Assembly (NCBI GenBank): GCA_002320935.1
Contig: DCLG01000085.1
Location: 16,380-24,576 of the forward strand
DNA: 8,197 bases
Reading direction: 5' to 3'
Source of the DNA: Pedobacter sp. UBA1654
Lineage (GTDB): Bacteria > Bacteroidota > Bacteroidia > Sphingobacteriales > Sphingobacteriaceae
Below are positions 7,167 to 8,197 of the stretch, one piece after another. How positions within the stretch are numbered: position 1 is the first letter of the stretch; each line of letters opens with the position of its first letter. The notes below the pieces were generated by a model, which did not search any database, was not told where the DNA came from, and saw nothing but the letters and a program-made list of their open reading frames with translations. A program made the position numbers and the translations under genes.

Positions 7167-7275
7167 ATTCTTATCCGCTTAGGTGCTCCGATGGATTGCT
7201 AATATTGTATAATTTTCGACTTTTTTCCGCTATTTTCTTAAATTTTTACAGTTATGTGTGCTCATTGCTGAGCTG
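7167..7275. other. Intergenic region with phased A-tracts upstream of the response regulator gene
   Basis: This gap separates the hydrolase stop from the regulator start. It contains four T-tracts (plus strand) at about 7213-7216, 7221-7226, 7233-7236 and 7243-7247, with centres spaced 9 to 11 bp, an arrangement that curves DNA. A short hairpin (GCTCA, GCAA loop, TGAGC, minus strand about 7272-7259) has no T-run after it and is a poor terminator. No exact TAnnTTTG promoter was found here on the minus strand. Confidence 0.4.
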
Positions 7276-8031
7276 CTAAATGGAAATTCGCTTACCATCT
7301 ACAGCATACTCCAAATCTATGTTTTCAAGATTTTCCAGCATCTCTGTGTCAAAGTGGGTGAGCCAGATTCGCTTATGCGTCAGCTGTGGCAGATACGCTA
7401 ACAGCGTCTGATAGTTTAAATGTCCCTTACCTTCTTTCTTGTAATAGTTGCATTGACAGATAAACAGATCGGCATCTTTTGCAAGTTCGATCAAATTGGG
7501 TGTCCATTCGGTATCACCGGAAAAACTGATGATTTTGTTTCCAACATTGATCCTGAGCGCATTCGGCAAAGCAGCTTCAACATGAATCATTGGATAGGTT
7601 TGCACAATCAATTCTTTCGTGGTGATCACCTCAGATGGTTGATATTCTATGAAGTGGACAGAGAGTTGATCGATTTGCAGGCTGCCGGGATAAAGCAGGT
7701 CAAGCATCCCCTGAACACGTTCTTTACAGCCCGGCGGACTGACAATGGTTAGCGGCTTCGCGTCTTTTTGGCGCGAATAATCTAACAGGAAATAGGGTAA
7801 TCCGCCGTAATGATCACCATGGAAATGCGTGATTAGTATGACATCTATCCCGGCTATCTTAAAACCATGCTGTTTTAAGCCGCTAAGGGAGGTAGCTCCG
7901 CAGTCAATTAGAAACTGACCTCCAGAGTATTGTACATGAAAGCAGGTGTTCAACCGTCCACCGCTGCCAAAGGCATCACCTGAACCAATCACGGTTAAAT
8001 TGATTTGATCATCAGCATTGTTCATTTCCAT
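7276..8031 (-). CDS. Metallo-beta-lactamase-fold hydrolase, RNase Z-like
   Basis: A metal-dependent hydrolase of the MBL superfamily, 251 residues from the ATG at 8031. Other in-frame starts are an ATG at 8025, an ATG at 8073 and a TTG at 8076; the conserved fold begins soon after 8025 (INLTVIGSGDAFGSGGR), so one of the shorter starts is preferred. Numbering from 8031, the zinc motif is THFHGDHYGG with His69, His71, Asp73 and His74. Further ligands are His150 (PMIHVEAALPNA), Asp173 (SFSGDTEW) and His226 (WLTHF). The opening GSGDAFGSGGR and the SGDT motif resemble RNase Z, but the protein is shorter than a typical full-length RNase Z, so a tRNA-processing role cannot be claimed. No signal peptide is seen, so it is probably cytoplasmic. 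It is separated from the regulator gene by 109 bp and shows no evident link to urease. Confidence 0.88.
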   Translation of the reverse strand: MEMNNADDQINLTVIGSGDAFGSGGRLNTCFHVQYSGGQFLIDCGATSLSGLKQHGFKIAGIDVILITHFHGDHYGGLPYFLLDYSRQKDAKPLTIVSPPGCKERVQGMLDLLYPGSLQIDQLSVHFIEYQPSEVITTKELIVQTYPMIHVEAALPNALRINVGNKIISFSGDTEWTPNLIELAKDADLFICQCNYYKKEGKGHLNYQTLLAYLPQLTHKRIWLTHFDTEMLENLENIDLEYAVDGKRISI

Positions 8032-8076
8032 ACAAATTGAATTGAAATTATGGCATTTTACGACTAATATCATCAA

Positions 8077-8106
8077 GTAAACGCAATCACCAATATGTAT
8101 GTTTAC
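8077..8106. repeat. Inverted repeat GTAAAC-N18-GTTTAC between divergent genes
   Basis: Perfect 6-bp arms at 8077-8082 and 8101-8106 with an 18-bp spacer lie upstream of the hydrolase start and of the possible plus-strand gene. Half-sites 24 bp apart centre to centre could be a regulator site, but arms this short can arise by chance. Confidence 0.25.
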
Positions 8107-8156
8107 GTATCTTGCTACAGCCGACTACATTACATTGCTAAAATGAATCTAATTTT

Positions 8157-8197
8157 ATGAACAGCAACTTAAAAAGCAAACTGTCCAGTGAAGAAAC
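8157..8197 (+). CDS. Possible start of a divergent gene, N-terminal fragment of unknown function
   Basis: The ATG at 8157 opens a frame of 13 codons, MNSNLKSKLSSEE, that runs off the right edge without a stop. It would be the only plus-strand gene and would be divergent from the hydrolase, with about 125 bp between the two starts. A weak promoter-like TTG followed by TACATTG lies about 20-40 bp upstream (near 8111-8136), one base short of the Bacteroidota -7 element. The fragment is too short to assign a family, and the frame could be fortuitous. Confidence 0.35.
   Translation, partial: MNSNLKSKLSSEE

Noticed and set aside
7168..7178. TTCTTATCCGC next to the response regulator start, resembling an operator unit and suggesting autoregulation
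   Set aside because: It is a single unit with 9 of 11 matches to one degenerate repeat, in opposite orientation and with no partner 11 bp away. Matches of this quality are expected by chance in a window of this size.
7259..7272. Hairpin GCTCA-GCAA-TGAGC after the hydrolase gene as a rho-independent terminator
   Set aside because: The stem is only 5 bp and is not followed by a T-run on the minus strand.
8138..8152. Two CTAA motifs 11 bp apart before the plus-strand ATG, like the operator core
   Set aside because: Only four bases are shared per unit and the sequence is AT-rich. No further units continue the register on either side.

Overview
The window looks like part of a Bacteroidota chromosome, probably Sphingobacteriaceae-like (Pedobacter or Mucilaginibacter type). 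The evidence is the protein style, mostly SD-less AT-rich leaders, and a perfect Bacteroidota -7 element (TAnnTTTG). The genus is an inference. Almost everything lies on the minus strand, so transcription runs from high to low coordinates.

Right to left, the layout is as follows. The first 13 codons of a possible plus-strand gene lie at the right edge. Divergent from it is a metallo-beta-lactamase-fold hydrolase (7276-8031). After a 109-bp gap come an OmpR-family response regulator (6483-7166) and an overlapping HisKA sensor kinase (5111-6493). A 73-bp control region follows, holding four exactly phased 11-bp repeats and a -7 promoter element. Then comes a urease operon: outer-membrane porin (3844-5037), ureA, ureB, ureC, ureE, ureF, and the first 16 codons of ureG, which runs off the left edge. 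Gaps inside the operon are 1 to 36 bp and no terminator-like hairpin is visible, so it is probably one transcript. A ureD/ureH gene is expected beyond the left edge.

The genes form a coherent unit. The two-component pair probably binds the repeats and switches on the porin-urease transcript. UreA, UreB and UreC make the nickel enzyme, and UreE, UreF and UreG load nickel.

Three points stand out. UreC carries an extra N-terminus of about 47 residues that starts with a twin-arginine (Tat)-like motif. Together with the co-transcribed porin, this suggests a urease exported to the periplasm, which would be unusual because urease is normally cytoplasmic. The ureF frame is complete except for one in-frame TAG at codon 54. 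The active-site flap cysteine of UreC is replaced by valine, while every metal ligand is kept. There is no gene-free stretch longer than 300 bp, and no RNA genes, insertion sequences or CRISPR arrays were seen.
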